A DNA stretch of 61,064 bases from Caulobacter sp. SLTY. Lineage in GTDB: Bacteria; Pseudomonadota; Alphaproteobacteria; Caulobacterales; Caulobacteraceae. Shown here piece after piece: positions 16,353 through 24,454 of the stretch. The DNA is taken from assembly GCF_009905535.1 (NCBI RefSeq), contig NZ_JAAALA010000025.1, positions 1 to 61,064 of the forward strand. The letters run 5' to 3'. The notes beneath the pieces were generated by a model. It did no database searches and had not been told where the DNA came from. It worked only from the letters and a program-made list of their open reading frames with translations. The position numbers and the translations under genes are program-made. Position 1 is the first letter of the stretch, and each line of letters begins with the position of its first letter.

Positions 16353-17852
16353 ATGGTTCAGCAGCCACCATCCGGCGCGCTCGGCGACGGCCTGCCGGGC
16401 AGCCTGGCGCCGGAAGCGGAAGCCGCCGCCGACGCGGCGGGGCCGGCGCAGCTGGCCAAGTCGGGCTATGCGGGCCTGTCCCTGGGCGGCTGGTCGTGGT
16501 CGCTGTTCCAGGGCGGGCGCGACCCCTACGTCATCCTGATCAGCATCTACATCTTCGCCCCCTACTTCAGCGAGTATGTGGTCGGGGACAAGGTGAAGGG
16601 TCAGTCGCTGGTGGCTACGATGACCACCATCTACAGCCTGTTTGTGGCGGCGACCGCGCCGTTCCTGGGCGCGGCGATGGAGCGGTTCGGGGCGCGCAAG
16701 CCGGTGCTGCTGGTGCTTATTGCCCTGATGGCGCCGCTGATCTGGGCCCTGTGGTTCGTCACCCCGGGCGGGCCTATCTCGGTGAACGCCACGCTCTGGA
16801 TGCTGGGTGCGATAGGCGTGCTGTTCGTCTATGCCGAGGTGCTGCACAACTCGATGCTCATCAGCGCGGCGGGGACCAGCCATGCGCCGCACGCTTCGGG
16901 GCTGGCGCTGTCGCTGGGCAATGCTTTCGCTGTCGTGGCGCTGGTCTTCTGCATGATCGCCTTTGCCCTGCCGGGCGCTGTCGACTGGAGCTTCGTCCCC
17001 GACAAGCCGATGTTCGGTATCGATCCGGCAAAGGCCGAACCTTCACGCATCGTCGGCCCGATCTGCGCGGCGCTGCTGGTGTTGCTGGCCATCCCGATGT
17101 TCCTGTTCAGCCCTGATGTCCCCCGCTCGGGCGAGCGGTTCGTCACCAGCCTGGCCAAGGGGGCCGGTGGCCTGTGGGAGACCTTGAAGAGCCTCAAGGG
17201 CGAGGCCGACATGCGCAACTATCTGATCGCGCGGATGCTGTTCACCGACGGGATGACCTCGCTGCTGGCTTTCGGTGGGCTGTACGCCGCGGGGGTGATG
17301 CGTTGGCAGGTGCTGGAGATGCTGGGCTACGGCATCCTGCTGTCGATCTTCGCGGTGATCGGCGGCTTTGTCGGCTCCTTCATGGACCGCGCCGTGGGGC
17401 CGCTGAAGGCGGTGAAGATCGCGGTTGGCGGAGCCATCGTCTGCCTGATCGGTCTGCTGGGGATGGGCCGCGAGAAGATTCTCTTCTTCTGGGCCTACGA
17501 TCCGGCCGCCCACGCGCCGCTGTGGAACGGCCCGATGTTCCGCACCCTGCCGGAGATCATCTACCTGGTCATCGGCTTCGGGGTGGCGATCTTCGTGGTC
17601 GCCCACTACGCCTCGAGCCGCACCCTGCTGACCCGCCTGTCGCCTCCGGAAAAATTGCCGGCCTTCTTCGGTCTCTACGCCATGTCGGGCACGGCCACCG
17701 TATGGGTCGGCTCGTTTTTGGTGGCCCTGTTTACCGCCCTCTCGGGCAGCCAGCAGGGCGGCTTCATCCCGATCGCGGCGCTGCTGTTCCTGGGGCTGAT
17801 CGGCATGTTCTTCGTCAAGGGCGGCGGCAAGGACGAGCACCGCGCCGACTGA
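16353..17852 (+). CDS. MFS transporter, UMF1/Atg22-like
   Basis: A 499-aa inner-membrane carrier with about twelve hydrophobic segments. The first helix region reads GWSWSLFQGGRDPYVILISI, similar in pattern to the Atg22-like/UMF1 branch of the major facilitator superfamily. A cytoplasmic loop with FGARKPVLLVLI follows helix 3. The soluble N-terminus (residues 1-40) is Ala/Pro-rich. I choose the ATG that follows GGGAGACGTCCAT rather than a TTG seven codons earlier. The substrate is not predictable. No related catabolic genes surround it. Confidence 0.85.
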   Translation: MVQQPPSGALGDGLPGSLAPEAEAAADAAGPAQLAKSGYAGLSLGGWSWSLFQGGRDPYVILISIYIFAPYFSEYVVGDKVKGQSLVATMTTIYSLFVAATAPFLGAAMERFGARKPVLLVLIALMAPLIWALWFVTPGGPISVNATLWMLGAIGVLFVYAEVLHNSMLISAAGTSHAPHASGLALSLGNAFAVVALVFCMIAFALPGAVDWSFVPDKPMFGIDPAKAEPSRIVGPICAALLVLLAIPMFLFSPDVPRSGERFVTSLAKGAGGLWETLKSLKGEADMRNYLIARMLFTDGMTSLLAFGGLYAAGVMRWQVLEMLGYGILLSIFAVIGGFVGSFMDRAVGPLKAVKIAVGGAIVCLIGLLGMGREKILFFWAYDPAAHAPLWNGPMFRTLPEIIYLVIGFGVAIFVVAHYASSRTLLTRLSPPEKLPAFFGLYAMSGTATVWVGSFLVALFTALSGSQQGGFIPIAALLFLGLIGMFFVKGGGKDEHRAD

Positions 17853-17892
17853 CACCCTTTCCCCGGCCCATGCAGAGCGCTATGGCCCGCCC

Positions 17893-19236
17893 ATGCGCCA
17901 CGTCGCCCTGCAGACGCGCCCCTGGCGGGCGCCGGCCGAGGTTCTCTCGGCGTTCGGAGAGGACGCGGGCGCTTGCGCCTTCCTTTCCGGCGGCGGGGGC
18001 GAGCGGGCGCGGTGGTCCTATGTGCTGCGCTGGCCGGACGAAACGGTGGCTGCCTATGCCGGCTGGGGCGCCGACCCGTTCGAGGCGCTGGACGGTCTGC
18101 TGGGCGAGCGGTTGCCGGTCGATCCGGAGGGGCCTCCGTTTCAGGGCGGGGTGGTCGGCCTGGCCGCCTATGAGCTTGGCGACCGGATCGAAGCCCTGGG
18201 GCTGGGGCGGCATCCCGACCGCTGGCCCGACCTGACCCTGATGCGGTTTCCCGCCCTGCTGGCCTTCGACCATGTGGAGCGGCGGGTGGTGGCGGTCGGG
18301 CGCGGCGAGGACGCGGAGGAGGCGCGCGAGCGGGCCGGCTGGGCCGCCGAGTGGCTGGGTGAGCCGACGCGGCCGACCTTCGAGGGTCGGCTGACCGCCA
18401 GCTTCGAGGCGCGGACGGCGGCGGAAACCTATGAGGCGGCGGTGGCCCAGGTGGTGGCGCGCATCCATGCCGGCGAAATCTTTCAGGCCAATATCGCCCG
18501 CGCCTGGGGCGGCGAGCTGGAGGTCATGGCCCGGCCGATCGACCTGTTGATGCGGCTGGTCGGGGACAGCCCGGCGCCCTTCGCCGGCTTCATGAACCTG
18601 GGCGACCTGGCCCTGGTTTCCAACTCGCCGGAGCGGTTCATCACCGTGGACGCCGGCGCCGACTTCCGGATGGAGACCCGGCCGATCAAGGGCACCCGAC
18701 CCCGCGGCGCCAATGCGGCGGAGGATCGGCGGTTGGCCGAGGAGCTGCTGGCCAGCGTCAAGGACCGGGCCGAGAACCTGATGATCGTCGACCTGATGCG
18801 CAACGACCTGGCGCGGGTCAGCCCGGCTGGATCGGTGAAGACGCCGGAGCTGTTCAAGGTCGAAAGCTTCACCAACGTCCACCATCTGGTCTCGACGGTC
18901 ACCGGCCGGCTGGCGCCGGGGCTCAGCCTTTCCGACCTGATCCGCGCCAGCTTCCCGCCCGGCTCGGTGACCGGGGCGCCGAAGGTGCAGGCGATGAAGG
19001 TCATCGCCGAGCTGGAGCCGCCGCGCGGACCCTACTGCGGCTCGCTGTTCTGGGCCGGGTTCGACGGCAGCTTTGACTCCAACGTGCTGATCCGCACCGC
19101 CGCCTTCGCCCGCCACCCGCTGGGCTGGCGTTACGAGGCGCGGGCGGGGGCGGGGATCGTGGCCGACAGCGATCCCTTGGCCGAGCGGCTGGAGACCGAG
19201 GACAAGATCGCCGCCCTGGCCAGGGCCCTGACATGA
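17893..19236 (+). CDS. pabB: Aminodeoxychorismate synthase component I
   Basis: Forms 4-amino-4-deoxychorismate from chorismate for folate synthesis. It is 447 aa in the chorismate-binding fold. Key motifs are AGEIFQANIARAWGGEL, METRPIKGTRPRGANAAED with the conserved KGT, NLMIVDLMRNDLARV, and GSVTGAPKVQAMKVIAELEP. It is placed as PabB rather than TrpE because it overlaps an aminodeoxychorismate lyase gene by 4 nt and has no trp neighbours. The glutamine amidotransferase subunit is not in the window. Confidence 0.93.
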   Translation: MRHVALQTRPWRAPAEVLSAFGEDAGACAFLSGGGGERARWSYVLRWPDETVAAYAGWGADPFEALDGLLGERLPVDPEGPPFQGGVVGLAAYELGDRIEALGLGRHPDRWPDLTLMRFPALLAFDHVERRVVAVGRGEDAEEARERAGWAAEWLGEPTRPTFEGRLTASFEARTAAETYEAAVAQVVARIHAGEIFQANIARAWGGELEVMARPIDLLMRLVGDSPAPFAGFMNLGDLALVSNSPERFITVDAGADFRMETRPIKGTRPRGANAAEDRRLAEELLASVKDRAENLMIVDLMRNDLARVSPAGSVKTPELFKVESFTNVHHLVSTVTGRLAPGLSLSDLIRASFPPGSVTGAPKVQAMKVIAELEPPRGPYCGSLFWAGFDGSFDSNVLIRTAAFARHPLGWRYEARAGAGIVADSDPLAERLETEDKIAALARALT

Positions 19237-19997
19237 GCGTGCCGTTCGACGATCGCGGCCTGCTGCTGGGCGATGGCCTGTTCGAAACGATCCTGGCCAA
19301 GGACGGCGCCCTGGTGCTGTGGGAGCCGCATCTGGCCCGGCTCACGGCCGGCTGCGCGGCGCTCGGCCTGCCGCCGCCCGATGCCGACGAAGCCCTGCGG
19401 CTGTGCGAAGCGGCGGTGGCCGGACTGACGGGCGCGCGCGGGGCCGTGCGGCTGACCCTCACCGCGGGTTCCGGCGGGCGGGGGCTGGACCGGCCAGCGG
19501 AGATCACGCCGCGCCTGTTCGCCACGGCGGCGCCGGCGGCGCGGCCCGAGGGGCCGGCCCAGCTGGTCACCGTGTCGGTCCGTCGCAACGAGGGCTCGCC
19601 CGCCTCGCGGCTGAAGACACTGAGCTATCTCGACAACGTCCTGGCGCGGCGCGAGGCCGGGCCGGCCGAGGCCCTGATGCTCAACGGCCAGGGCGAGGTC
19701 GCCTGCGCGGCGGTCGCCAATCTGTTCTGGATCGCCGAGGGGCGGCTGGAGACGCCGGCGCTCGATTGCGGCGTGCTGGACGGGATCATCCGCGGCCAGG
19801 TGCTGGCGGCGGCGAAGGCTCTGGGGGTGACGGTCGCGGAGGTCCGCGCGGGGCGCCAGCGGTTGGAGGGCGCCGAGGGCCTGTTCCTGACCAACAGCCT
19901 GATCGGGGTGCGGGCGGTCGACCGGCTCGATGGCCATGCCGCGCCGGGTCATCCCCTTGTCGCCGAGTTGGCCGGCGCGGTCAGTTGGTCTTGGTGA
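19233..19997 (+). CDS. pabC: Aminodeoxychorismate lyase (class IV aminotransferase fold)
   Basis: PLP enzyme that releases 4-aminobenzoate and pyruvate from aminodeoxychorismate. The 254-aa protein shows the class IV pattern: DRGLLLGDGLFETILAKDG, the PLP lysine in SRLKTLSYLDNVLARREA, EVACAAVANLFWI, and LFLTNSLIGVRAVDRLDG near the end. The start codon overlaps the pabB stop (ATGA), so translation is coupled. The last 17 nt overlap the 3' end of the converging TadE/G-like gene, leaving no room for a separate terminator. Confidence 0.92.
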   Translation: MSVPFDDRGLLLGDGLFETILAKDGALVLWEPHLARLTAGCAALGLPPPDADEALRLCEAAVAGLTGARGAVRLTLTAGSGGRGLDRPAEITPRLFATAAPAARPEGPAQLVTVSVRRNEGSPASRLKTLSYLDNVLARREAGPAEALMLNGQGEVACAAVANLFWIAEGRLETPALDCGVLDGIIRGQVLAAAKALGVTVAEVRAGRQRLEGAEGLFLTNSLIGVRAVDRLDGHAAPGHPLVAELAGAVSWSW

Positions 19998-20511
19998 CTT
20001 TGTCCGACTTGCGAGGGCGCAGGTAGAAGGTCTTGGTGAAAGTCACCGCGTTGGGCACGAAATAGTCCACCGGCGAGTCGTAGCTGTACTGCACTTCCGA
20101 CTTGATGACGCTCTCGCCGGCGGCGGTGATCAGGCCGGTCGGCACGGTCATGCTGTTGCCGGCGCCGTTGGCGGTCAGGCCGCTGCCCTTGCTCCACTCG
20201 ACCTTCGGGTTCTTGTTGGAGTCGGCGACGATCGAGGTGACCCGCATCTTCAGGGTCGTGGTCGGGAACGGCGACATGATGGTGCTGCCGATCGAGAAGA
20301 TGTCGGTGAGGTTGGCGTCGGTCACCTGGGTCGACTGGGCGACCAGGTCGCCGATCGAGGAGGCGGCATGGCTGGCGCGGCGCTCGGCCATCATCGCCTG
20401 GGTCAGTTCGGCCAGGCCGAAATAGAAGGCGATCAGCGCCGGGGCGATGAGGGCGAACTCGACCGCGGAGACGCCCCGCTCGTCGCGCCTCAGGCGGCGG
20501 AACAGGCCCAT
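19981..20511 (-). CDS. TadE/TadG-like minor pilin
   Basis: A 176-aa pilus-associated pseudopilin-like protein. After a short basic start (MGLFRRLRRDERG) comes the TadE signature SAVEFALIAPALIAFYFGLA, with the Glu at position 5 of the mature-like region and one hydrophobic helix. The rest is a periplasmic beta-rich domain. It lies 16 nt downstream of a second TadE-like gene, so the two form one transcript converging on pabC. It probably works with the Tad pilus machine encoded to the right on the other strand. Confidence 0.88.
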   Translation of the reverse strand: MGLFRRLRRDERGVSAVEFALIAPALIAFYFGLAELTQAMMAERRASHAASSIGDLVAQSTQVTDANLTDIFSIGSTIMSPFPTTTLKMRVTSIVADSNKNPKVEWSKGSGLTANGAGNSMTVPTGLITAAGESVIKSEVQYSYDSPVDYFVPNAVTFTKTFYLRPRKSDKVTKTN

Positions 20512-20527
20512 CAGCTTTCCCCCATCT

Positions 20528-21076
20528 CTATGTGCCCCAGGGCTCGTTGCGGAAGGTGACGGTGGTCGAGATCAGCCGCTTGCCGTTCCCCAGGGTCTGC
20601 ATGCCCGAGTTCAGCAGCGGGGTGATCAGGGTCCAGGTATAGTAGGCGCGGACCAGGACGATCTCCTCGGCGCCGCCCGGCTCCCACTTGGTCTTGGTCG
20701 GGTCGATGACGCCGTTGGTCACCGGGGTGGCGGCGCTGGAGCCGGCGAAGCTGCTGAACTTTCGCACATCCACCGTCAGGTTGTTGGCGCAGTCGGAGCC
20801 CAGCCAGGACATGTCGGCGCAGATGCTGGTCTTGAAGGTGGCCGCCGTGCCGCCGGCCGCCTGCAGCTCGCCGGTGCGGATCTTGCGACCGGCGGCGTCG
20901 GCCGCGTTCTGCAGGGTGGTCGAGACCAGGAAGACCATGCCCAGCTCCAGCACCGCGAACAGCAGAGCCAGAAAAGGCAGGGCGACAAAGGCGAACTCCA
21001 CGGCCGCCGATCCACGCCGAGCGGCGCGGAAGCGGGCCAGGAAGCGCCGGGCGCGAAGGAGTGCGGTCGTGGCCAT
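20528..21076 (-). CDS. TadE-like minor pilin
   Basis: A 182-aa protein with a basic N-terminus (ARRFLARFRAARRG), then SAAVEFAFVALPFLALLFAV, the TadE pseudopilin signature with Glu and a membrane helix. A periplasmic domain follows with two cysteines (SICADMSWLGSDCANN) that may form a disulfide. In Tad systems such proteins are processed by the prepilin peptidase and help build or start the pilus. It is upstream of the other TadE/G-like gene on the same strand. Confidence 0.88.
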   Translation of the reverse strand: MATTALLRARRFLARFRAARRGSAAVEFAFVALPFLALLFAVLELGMVFLVSTTLQNAADAAGRKIRTGELQAAGGTAATFKTSICADMSWLGSDCANNLTVDVRKFSSFAGSSAATPVTNGVIDPTKTKWEPGGAEEIVLVRAYYTWTLITPLLNSGMQTLGNGKRLISTTVTFRNEPWGT

Positions 21077-21174
21077 TGGCCGCAGACTAGGGGTCTAGGC
21101 TTAAGGCAGGGTTTAGGGCGGCCCAAATGGGCGCCCCGCGCAGGCAGTCTTTATAGACTCACGCGCGCAAGGGG

Positions 21175-21552
21175 CTACCGGCGACGCGGCTCCTCGCCGT
21201 CGGTCATCTCGCAGCGCGGGCTGCAGGTGTATTGCGAAGCGGCCCCGCCCTTGAAGACCGAGACCTGGCCAACGTCGTTGCCGGCCACGATCACGGTGCG
21301 GTCGACGATCATCCGGCCGCCGCGGTCGAGCACGATCACGGTGGTCGTCCCGGCGCTCTTTCCGACCACCAGGATGTTGCGCTCGTCCATGACCACGACA
21401 TCGGCGATCGCCGGGTTGCCGATGGCCACGTCCTTGGCCGGGGAGGGCAGGGCGATGCGCACCGCCTGGTCGGTGCGGACCGAAAGGGTCTGGGCGAGGG
21501 CCGGGGCGGCGAAGAGCGAAAGCCCCATGACCAGAACTGCGAGGCGGCGCAT
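21175..21552 (-). CDS. Secretin N-terminal-domain-like pilus assembly protein
   Basis: A 125-aa exported protein: signal peptide MRRLAVLVMGLSLFAAPALA, then a single domain LSVRTDQAVRIALPSPAKDV ... IGNPAIADVVVMDERNILVV. This matches the N-terminal pilus-assembly domain seen in CpaC of this same window (LPRGKSAIVDLPVDARDVLV, VTNPAVADAVL), so it is a free-standing version of that domain without the secretin barrel. The C-terminus has two cysteines (TCSPRCEM). It probably sits in the periplasm near the CpaC channel, which is inferred from similarity and location. Confidence 0.82.
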   Translation of the reverse strand: MRRLAVLVMGLSLFAAPALAQTLSVRTDQAVRIALPSPAKDVAIGNPAIADVVVMDERNILVVGKSAGTTTVIVLDRGGRMIVDRTVIVAGNDVGQVSVFKGGAASQYTCSPRCEMTDGEEPRRR

Positions 21553-21818
21553 GGCGGACTCCGGGCCAGCGGTGAATCAGACCTTAAGCATCGGCCCCAT
21601 TGGTCAAGAAAGCCTGAATGAGCGGCGGTGGCGGTAACTCCGGATTCGGCTTGGTGAATCGATTTTAAGTATACAGAAAAATATACCAGTGCACTGTGTA
21701 ATGTTCCCGACGTTTTACTCGACGTTAAGTGCGGTGCGCCATTGTGGCCTTGCATCTGGGGGCAGCGGGCGATGGGCCTGAACCACCCCGCCTATAGTCC
21801 GCAAACAGGAGACCACAC
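21553..21818 (+). promoter_or_regulatory. Regulatory region of pilin gene 1
   Basis: This 266-nt non-coding gap separates divergent transcripts. It is AT-rich around 21655-21730, in contrast to its surroundings, and carries GANTC sites (GATTC at 21643, GAATC at 21656) that could be CcrM methylation sites. The CtrA-like box, listed separately, lies at 21714-21728. The ribosome site AGGAG is 21807-21811. I see no open frame in it. Confidence 0.6.
21714..21728 (+). promoter_or_regulatory. CtrA-like box, pilin 1
   Basis: TTTA-CTCGACG-TTAA, that is TTTA-N7-TTAA, one base off the CtrA consensus TTAA-N7-TTAA. It ends 90 nt before the pilin start codon. The same box at the same relative place precedes pilin 2. 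Confidence 0.65.
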
Positions 21819-21983
21819 ATGACCAAGTTCGTTTCGCGCTTCGCCAAGGACGAGTCCGGCGCCACCGCCATCGAGTATGGCCTGATCGTCGCCCTGATCG
21901 CCGTGGTGATCATCACCGCCGTGACCACCCTGGGCACCAAGCTCAACGCCGGCTTCGGCGACATCAACACCAAGCTTCCGTAA
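21819..21983 (+). CDS. pilA: Flp/Fap-type pilin 1
   Basis: A 54-aa prepilin. The short basic leader MTKFVSRFAKDESG is cut by CpaA after Gly14, leaving ATAIEYGLIVALIAVVI, with the essential Glu at mature position 5 and the adjacent Tyr of the Flp family. A single hydrophobic helix and a short tail GFGDINTKLP follow. It is the structural subunit of the Tad pilus. It differs from pilin 2 at only a few residues (A9V, AG/TA and D/N near the end). The ATG is preceded by AAACAGGAGA, shared with pilin 2. Confidence 0.95.
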   Translation: MTKFVSRFAKDESGATAIEYGLIVALIAVVIITAVTTLGTKLNAGFGDINTKLP

Positions 21984-22032
21984 AACAAGGACTCCAAGGG
22001 GCCGAAAGGCCCGCAAGCCTTGGAAAGCAGGA

Positions 22033-22060
22033 GGGCCCCGGCGCAAGCCGGGGCCCTTTT
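22033..22060 (+). terminator. Intrinsic terminator after pilin 1
   Basis: GGGCCCCGGC at 22033-22042, loop GCAA, then GCCGGGGCCC at 22047-22056 and TTTT. This perfect 10-bp stem separates the two pilin transcripts. Confidence 0.92.
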
Positions 22061-22467
22061 CGCATGCGCCGCCCCGGGGGCTTGAGGTCCGGTTGGCGGC
22101 GTCTGTCCGTCGAGGCGCCGATTGGATGCCGCCGCCCGCGCACGTCCCTGACCCATTTTGAAACAGTTCGTCCTGGCGACGATCAGCTCCGCCTCGGCGA
22201 ACGGAAGACCGGGCAAAAATAATTGCGACAGCCGAGATTTACTTGCGATTCACCAGTCTACATAAGGCGCTGATATATAACGAGAAATACGGCATACTTA
22301 ACAAATGATAATGGTAAATTCTAGTAAACCATAAGAAAAATCTCAGCAACCCTCCGATGTTTACTGGCCTTTAAGCGCGATCCCCCAAATTGGCCTTGTT
22401 TTCGGGGCGAGCAAGCCAAAGCGGCTTGGACCCGCTGACCCAAGGCTTGCAAACAGGAGATAAAGCC
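22061..22467 (+). promoter_or_regulatory. Regulatory region of pilin gene 2
   Basis: About 400 nt without a gene. The stretch 22213-22350 is strikingly AT-rich (TATATAA, TTAACAAATGATAATGG) for this genome and holds a GATTC site at 22247. A weak box TTAA-N7-TAAT lies at 22298-22312. The better CtrA-like box is at 22360-22374. CCCCCAAATTGG at 22382-22393 resembles repeats near the regulator at 38918-38949. AAACAGGAGA precedes the start codon. Confidence 0.55.
22360..22374 (+). promoter_or_regulatory. CtrA-like box, pilin 2
   Basis: TTTA-CTGGCCT-TTAA, again TTTA-N7-TTAA, ending 93 nt before the pilin 2 ATG. In Caulobacter crescentus the pilA promoter is activated by CtrA. Conservation of box and distance at both pilins supports a real site. 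Confidence 0.65.
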
Positions 22468-22632
22468 ATGACCAAGTTCGTTTCGCGCTTCGTGAAGGAT
22501 GAATCCGGCGCCACCGCCATCGAGTATGGCCTGATCGTCGCCCTGATCGCCGTGGTGATCATCACCGCCGTGACCACCCTGGGCACCAAGCTGAACACCG
22601 CGTTCGGCAACATCAACACGAAGCTGCCGTAA
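22468..22632 (+). CDS. pilA: Flp/Fap-type pilin 2
   Basis: A 54-aa prepilin nearly identical to pilin 1. Leader MTKFVSRFVKDESG is followed by mature ATAIEYGLIVALIAVVI and tail AFGNINTKLP. The coding sequences share an 89-nt perfect match (21855-21943 and 22504-22592), and the ribosome-site block AAACAGGAGA is repeated, so this is a recent duplication or a converted pair. Each copy keeps its own promoter region and terminator, which suggests both are expressed, perhaps at different times. Confidence 0.95.
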   Translation: MTKFVSRFVKDESGATAIEYGLIVALIAVVIITAVTTLGTKLNTAFGNINTKLP

Positions 22633-22661
22633 GATCCGGCTTCTTCGCTGTGAAAACGGGA

Positions 22662-22688
22662 GGGCCGCGGAGAAATCCGCGGCCCTTT
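22662..22688 (+). terminator. Intrinsic terminator after pilin 2
   Basis: GGGCCGCGGA, loop GAAA, then TCCGCGGCCC at 22676-22685 and TTT. The 10-bp stem ends the pilin 2 transcript before cpaA. Confidence 0.88.
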
Positions 22689-22695
22689 CCGCTTG

Positions 22696-22784
22696 GGGGA
22701 CATGTTCGCCCGCACAGTCCCAGGCGTCGGAGCGCAATCGGCCCGAGGGGCGTACATGTCCCCGGCCGGCGCTGACCGGGGACG
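22696..22784. repeat. Inverted-repeat element of the GGGGACA...TGTCCCC type
   Basis: GGGGACATGTTCGCCC at 22696-22711 is matched, with small differences, by the reverse complement of GGGGCGTACATGTCCCC at 22747-22763. The adjacent GGCGCTGACCGGGGAC block (22769-22784) also occurs at 57637-57652 in the larger element after the M20 peptidase. It fills the gap between the pilin 2 terminator and cpaA. It appears to be a dispersed non-coding repeat family. Confidence 0.6.
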
Positions 22785-22889
22785 GGAACGCCGCCCTGAC
22801 CGCCCGGACCCAAAAAACTACCGCCCAAGCGCGGCGATCCAGTCCCCCAGCAACGTTTGGTTCACCCTCCCGAGCGATCTTTCCATCCC

Positions 22890-23411
22890 ATGCTTCACAC
22901 CCTTCAACTGCTGCTGCTCAGCGTGTTCCCGGCGATGGTCATCGTCGGCGGGTTGAAGGACATCACCAGCTACACCATCCCCAACTGGATCAGCGGCGTG
23001 CTGATCGCCGGCTTCTTCCTGGCCGCCGTCGGCGTGGGCCTGCCCTGGCAGTCCGCCCTGATGGCGCTCGGCGTCGGCGTCGCGGCCCTGTTTCTGGCCA
23101 TGGGAATGTTCGCTCTCGGCTGGATCGGCGGGGGCGACGCCAAGCTGTTCGCGGCGGCAGCCCTGTGGCTGGGCTGGCCCGCCTCCCTGACATTCGTGCT
23201 GGTCACCGGCCTGGCCGGCGGGGCGCTCGCGCTCTCGCTGCTGGGCCTGCGCTCGGTCTGGCTGCGCCCGTTGGCGGTGCGCGGGCCCGACTGGGTCGGC
23301 CGGCTGGCCGAGCCGGGGGGCGATGCGCCCTATGGCGTGGCCATCGCTATCGGCGCCCTGGCGGCGTTCCCGGAAAGCCCTCTGGTGGAAGCGTTTGCGC
23401 GGCTGGCTTAG
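22890..23411 (+). CDS. cpaA: Prepilin peptidase CpaA/TadV
   Basis: Type IV A24-family aspartic peptidase that cleaves the Flp prepilins. The 173-aa protein has several membrane helices. The two catalytic Asp motifs are GGLKDITSYTIPNW near residue 25 and GWIGGGDAKLFAAAALW near residue 80, the latter the GGGDAKL form of the GxGD motif. It is short, as usual for TadV, and lacks the methyltransferase domain of PilD. The start MLHTLQLLLL begins the first helix; 11 upstream in-frame residues are polar and unlikely. cpaB starts 140 nt downstream. Confidence 0.93.
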   Translation: MLHTLQLLLLSVFPAMVIVGGLKDITSYTIPNWISGVLIAGFFLAAVGVGLPWQSALMALGVGVAALFLAMGMFALGWIGGGDAKLFAAAALWLGWPASLTFVLVTGLAGGALALSLLGLRSVWLRPLAVRGPDWVGRLAEPGGDAPYGVAIAIGALAAFPESPLVEAFARLA

Positions 23412-23551
23412 GCCCGCGTTAACCATGGCCATCGGATTGTGGGATCGCCGCCAGAAGGGCGCGACGCGAATCGCCCGTGCGTGGGGCCCAAGCCTTCACG
23501 CGCCAGAGTATCCCCTGACCCGCTGACGGTCGGGAAAGCAGTTCGAGCCGC

Positions 23552-24454
23552 ATGAGCCCCGTCCGCCTGTTCATCCTCGTGATCGCCGCCCTGGCCGCCA
23601 TCGTCCTGGCGTTCGTGGTGCGCGGCGCCTTCGCGCCCAAGAAGGCCGAAGCGCCCGCCGTGGTCGCCTCCGCCCCGGCCGCCAAGCCGACCGTTCAGGT
23701 GCTGGTCGCCAAGCGCGACCTGCCGATCGGAACCCGGCTGACCACCGACGACATCGGCTGGCAATCCTGGCCGGCGGAAGGCCTGAACCCGACCTTCATC
23801 ACTGACGGGACCGCCCCGGCGGTTCAGAAGGAGGGCGCCGCCGGCGCCGTCGATACCGCGACCAAGGCCGCCAGCAACCTGTTCAGCGGCGCCGGGCTCG
23901 AGGGCATGATCGGCACGATCGTCAAGGAACCCTTCGTCACCGGCGAGCCGATCGTCGCCCGCAAGGTGGTCAGGTCCGGCGAGGGCGGCTTCATGACCGT
24001 GGTGCTGACCCCCGGCATGCGGGCCATCGCCGCCCCGGTCACCGTCGACACCGCCGTGGCCGGCTTCATCCTGCCCGGCGACCGGGTCGATCTGATCTAC
24101 AGCCGCGACAGCGAAACCGAGGACGTCGAGGGCTACATCACCAAGGTGGTGTTGAAGAACGTGCGGGTGCTGGCCATCGACCAGAAGCCCGATCCGGAGA
24201 AGGACGCCAAGACCATGGTCGGCGCGGTCGCCACCCTGGAGGTCCCCGCCGCCGACATCGAACTGGCCGCCAGCGCGGTCGCCCAGGCCAAGGCCAACGG
24301 CGCCCTGATCCTGGTCCTGCGCAGCATCAGCGACACCGCCGGCGGGCCCACGCGCGGCAACGGCATTCCCGGCGCGGCCCAGTCGGGCGGCTCCACCGGC
24401 ACGGTGCGCGTCCACCGGGCCGGCCAGGTTACCGAAGTGAAGGTGGGCCAATGA
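23552..24454 (+). CDS. cpaB: Pilus assembly protein CpaB/RcpC
   Basis: A 300-aa periplasmic protein anchored by one N-terminal helix (LFILVIAALAAIVLAFVV). A SAF-like domain begins at VQVLVAKRDLPIGTRLTTDDIGWQ (about residues 48-71), and a second conserved block GMRAIAAPVTVDTAVAGFILPGDRVD follows. RcpC-type proteins are thought to help the secretin or contact the cell wall. An Ala-rich insert lies near residues 90-120. Its stop overlaps the cpaC start by 4 nt, the first link in the tight cpaB-tadC operon. Confidence 0.95.
   Translation: MSPVRLFILVIAALAAIVLAFVVRGAFAPKKAEAPAVVASAPAAKPTVQVLVAKRDLPIGTRLTTDDIGWQSWPAEGLNPTFITDGTAPAVQKEGAAGAVDTATKAASNLFSGAGLEGMIGTIVKEPFVTGEPIVARKVVRSGEGGFMTVVLTPGMRAIAAPVTVDTAVAGFILPGDRVDLIYSRDSETEDVEGYITKVVLKNVRVLAIDQKPDPEKDAKTMVGAVATLEVPAADIELAASAVAQAKANGALILVLRSISDTAGGPTRGNGIPGAAQSGGSTGTVRVHRAGQVTEVKVGQ

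Noticed and set aside
22298..22312. TTAA-N7-TAAT as a second CtrA site for pilin 2
   Set aside because: One half-site is poor and it lies 155 nt upstream of the start. It is noted in the regulatory region but not counted as a box.
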